A stretch of DNA of 64,000 nucleotides from Marinobacter azerbaijanicus (GTDB lineage: Bacteria; Pseudomonadota; Gammaproteobacteria; Pseudomonadales; Oleiphilaceae): assembly GCF_030250645.1 (NCBI RefSeq), contig NZ_JASSVS010000011.1, positions 104,447 through 168,446 of the forward strand. The letters run 5' to 3'. The position numbers and the translations under genes were made by a program. This document shows positions 62,981 through 64,000 of the stretch, piece by piece. The first letter of the stretch is position 1, and the number at the start of each line of letters is the position of its first letter. Under the pieces are notes generated by a model. It was not told the DNA's origin. It ran no database searches and saw only the letters and a program-made list of their open reading frames with translations.

Positions 62981-63610
62981 ATGGTCTGTTTTATGGATGT
63001 GTGGATTTCTCCAGTTAAAGATATCGTTGTGGCACTGGCAGCCATCATAGGTTCTGGCGTTGCTCTGATTGGTTTATCCACATGGAGACGGCAGTTAGAG
63101 GGAACTGCAGAGTATGAGCTTGCCCGACGGTTGCTGAAAGAGGTGTACCAGTTTCGAGAGGCGCTCCAATCCGTTCGCTTCCCGTTTATTGCGGTGAAAG
63201 AGATGGAGTTGTCAGACGATGAGGGACCTGCACCAGTTAATGACAAGGACAGGCGCCATCGGGAATTAGCTAAGGCATATCAAAACAGATACGACCGGGT
63301 GTATGACGCCAGAAATGCACTTGAAGCAACCCTACTTGAAGTAGAGGTGCTTTGGGGCGCGGAACTAGTAGAGAAGGTTCGAAAATTATACAGCTGGGAT
63401 GCTGAGCTTTATGCCGCGATTATGGAGCACTTAGATACGGTTATCTCCGACGCTCCAAACGGAGGCAGAAACCTAGCTGACCGACAGCGAACCCGAGAAA
63501 TTATCAATTCTCGCGGAAACAGGAAAGAGGATAAATTTTTGAGTGGTTTGCAGGGTGATATTCAAGAGATAGAAAGGAATCTAAAACCACATCTCAAGCG
63601 CCGTGTCTAA
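62981..63610 (+). CDS. Cassette gene: single-pass membrane/coiled-coil protein
   Basis: A 209-residue protein with one N-terminal helix (about 14-33, VKDIVVALAAIIGSGVALIG) and then a charged helical region likely to form coiled coils (about 38-150), ending in a basic tail. The start is 5 bp after the attC R' core; an ATG at 62993 is the alternative. The TAA lies within the next R'' (GTCTAAC). No family was recognised. The layout, a small membrane anchor with a long cytoplasmic helix bundle, recurs in integron cassette proteins. Confidence 0.6.
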   Translation: MVCFMDVWISPVKDIVVALAAIIGSGVALIGLSTWRRQLEGTAEYELARRLLKEVYQFREALQSVRFPFIAVKEMELSDDEGPAPVNDKDRRHRELAKAYQNRYDRVYDARNALEATLLEVEVLWGAELVEKVRKLYSWDAELYAAIMEHLDTVISDAPNGGRNLADRQRTREIINSRGNRKEDKFLSGLQGDIQEIERNLKPHLKRRV

Positions 63611-63704
63611 CCAAGTGTTCCAGTTCGAGCCTGACGGCCCTCCACCGGACAGCCTTGTCGCCGCTTCGCTCTGCCAAGGCTGACGCCGAACAACGGCGTT
63701 ACAA
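63605..63704 (+). repeat. attC recombination site 3 (diverged)
   Basis: 100 bp bounded by GTCTAAC (63605-63611) and GTTACAA (63698-63704), the latter one base off GTTRRRY. The inner stem AGCCTTG / CAAGGCT is perfect. It is not closely related to sites 1 and 2, so this cassette probably came from a different integron pool. Confidence 0.65.
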
Positions 63705-63728
63705 GTCATCCTCAAAACATAGGGCATT

Positions 63729-63968
63729 ATGAGTAGCGAAACTAGCCACCTACGATATTTGAAGCAACTCCTCCATCACGGGTCTGCAGTTTTGGGCGCA
63801 ATCTCTTTTCTGTTGGTTCTTTTACTTCCAGTGTTTTTAGACGTTTCCGATTATGTGTCGCTTGCTTTATATTTTGGTGGTGTCGCTGCATTTTATTGGG
63901 CTGGCTATAAAACTTGGGAAGAATGCATATTCCGGCCCATCATGAACACCCATTCCGGACGAACGTGA
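63729..63968 (+). pseudogene. Cassette gene for a small membrane protein, cut by an IS element
   Basis: A 79-codon reading frame with two probable membrane helices (about 19-36 and 41-59). From codon 72 (M) on, the sequence is that of the 23-bp repeats of an insertion element, so the native C-terminus is missing and the last eight residues (MNTHSGRT) are borrowed. How long the intact protein was cannot be seen. No attC follows within the window. Confidence 0.5.
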
Positions 63969-64000
63969 ACACCTATTCTGGTTCAACGTGAACAGCCATT
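63943..64000. mobile_element. End of an IS21-like insertion sequence
   Basis: Three tandem copies of a 23-bp unit start at 63943, 63966 and 63989 (TGAACACCCATTCCGG, TGAACACCTATTCTGG, TGAACAGCCATT...), each followed by a variable 3-bp stretch and AACG. Such multiple terminal repeats with a TGAACA start are typical of IS21-family ends. The rest of the element, including istA/istB, would lie beyond the right edge. Confidence 0.6.

Noticed and set aside
63943..64000. Tandem 23-bp repeats as the start of a CRISPR array
   Set aside because: The copies are directly adjacent with no spacers, diverge from each other, and start with TGAACA as IS21-family ends do.

Overview
The window is about 57% G+C and looks like a marine gammaproteobacterial chromosome near Pseudomonas, most likely Marinobacter or a close relative. 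This is inferred from gene order and protein resemblance only. The stretch from der to queA (9.9-29.2 kb) follows Pseudomonas aeruginosa gene order almost gene for gene: der-bamB-yfgM-hisS-ispG-rodZ-pilF-rlmN-ndk-(isc)-cysE-trmJ-suhB-secF-secD-yajC-tgt-queA. A complete flgB-to-flgL flagellar cluster, a MASE2-type adenylate cyclase and a split class II ribonucleotide reductase (NrdJa/NrdJb) point the same way.

Layout. 0-4 kb: a TetR regulator cut by the window edge, a DUF924 protein, a CbiX-like chelatase, an NAD-dependent epimerase, an exported protein, tRNA-Glu, and a tiny CcoM-like membrane protein with an FNR/Anr box upstream. 4-10 kb: a PAS-GGDEF-EAL protein, then ackA-pta. 10-29 kb: the conserved housekeeping block (outer-membrane assembly, GTPase, tRNA and rRNA modification, isoprenoid synthesis, Fe-S regulation, Sec export, queuosine), ending in tRNA-Leu. 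29-41 kb: flgB-C-D-E and flgF-G-H-I-J-K-L on the minus strand, each group preceded by a sigma-54 promoter. 41-50 kb: nitroreductase, cyaB, queF, an ABC-2 exporter, two lipoproteins, an HD-GYP protein and a PilZ protein. 50-58 kb: Fe(III) uptake genes, a thioesterase, an acyl-CoA synthetase and a three-gene ABC transporter of the TrpXYZ type. 58-61 kb: nrdJa-nrdJb. 61.3-64 kb: an integron-type gene cassette array with three recognisable attC sites, broken at the right edge by the end of an IS21-like element.

Most notable observations. (1) The isc operon keeps iscR and iscS but has lost iscU, iscA, hscB, hscA, fdx and iscX; IscS ends just where its IscU-docking tail would begin. (2) The protein at the suhB position keeps the fold signature but has lost the inositol-phosphatase metal-binding motifs, so it looks like a pseudoenzyme. 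(3) A cassette array with near-identical attC sites lies directly after nrdJb with no integrase beside it. It carries a PIN-like nuclease candidate and small membrane proteins of unknown function. (4) Second-messenger genes cluster at 41-50 kb: a CRP/Vfr-type palindrome precedes an HD-GYP protein whose HD pair is replaced by SQ. (5) Two NrdR-like boxes spaced exactly 32 bp lie upstream of nrdJa.
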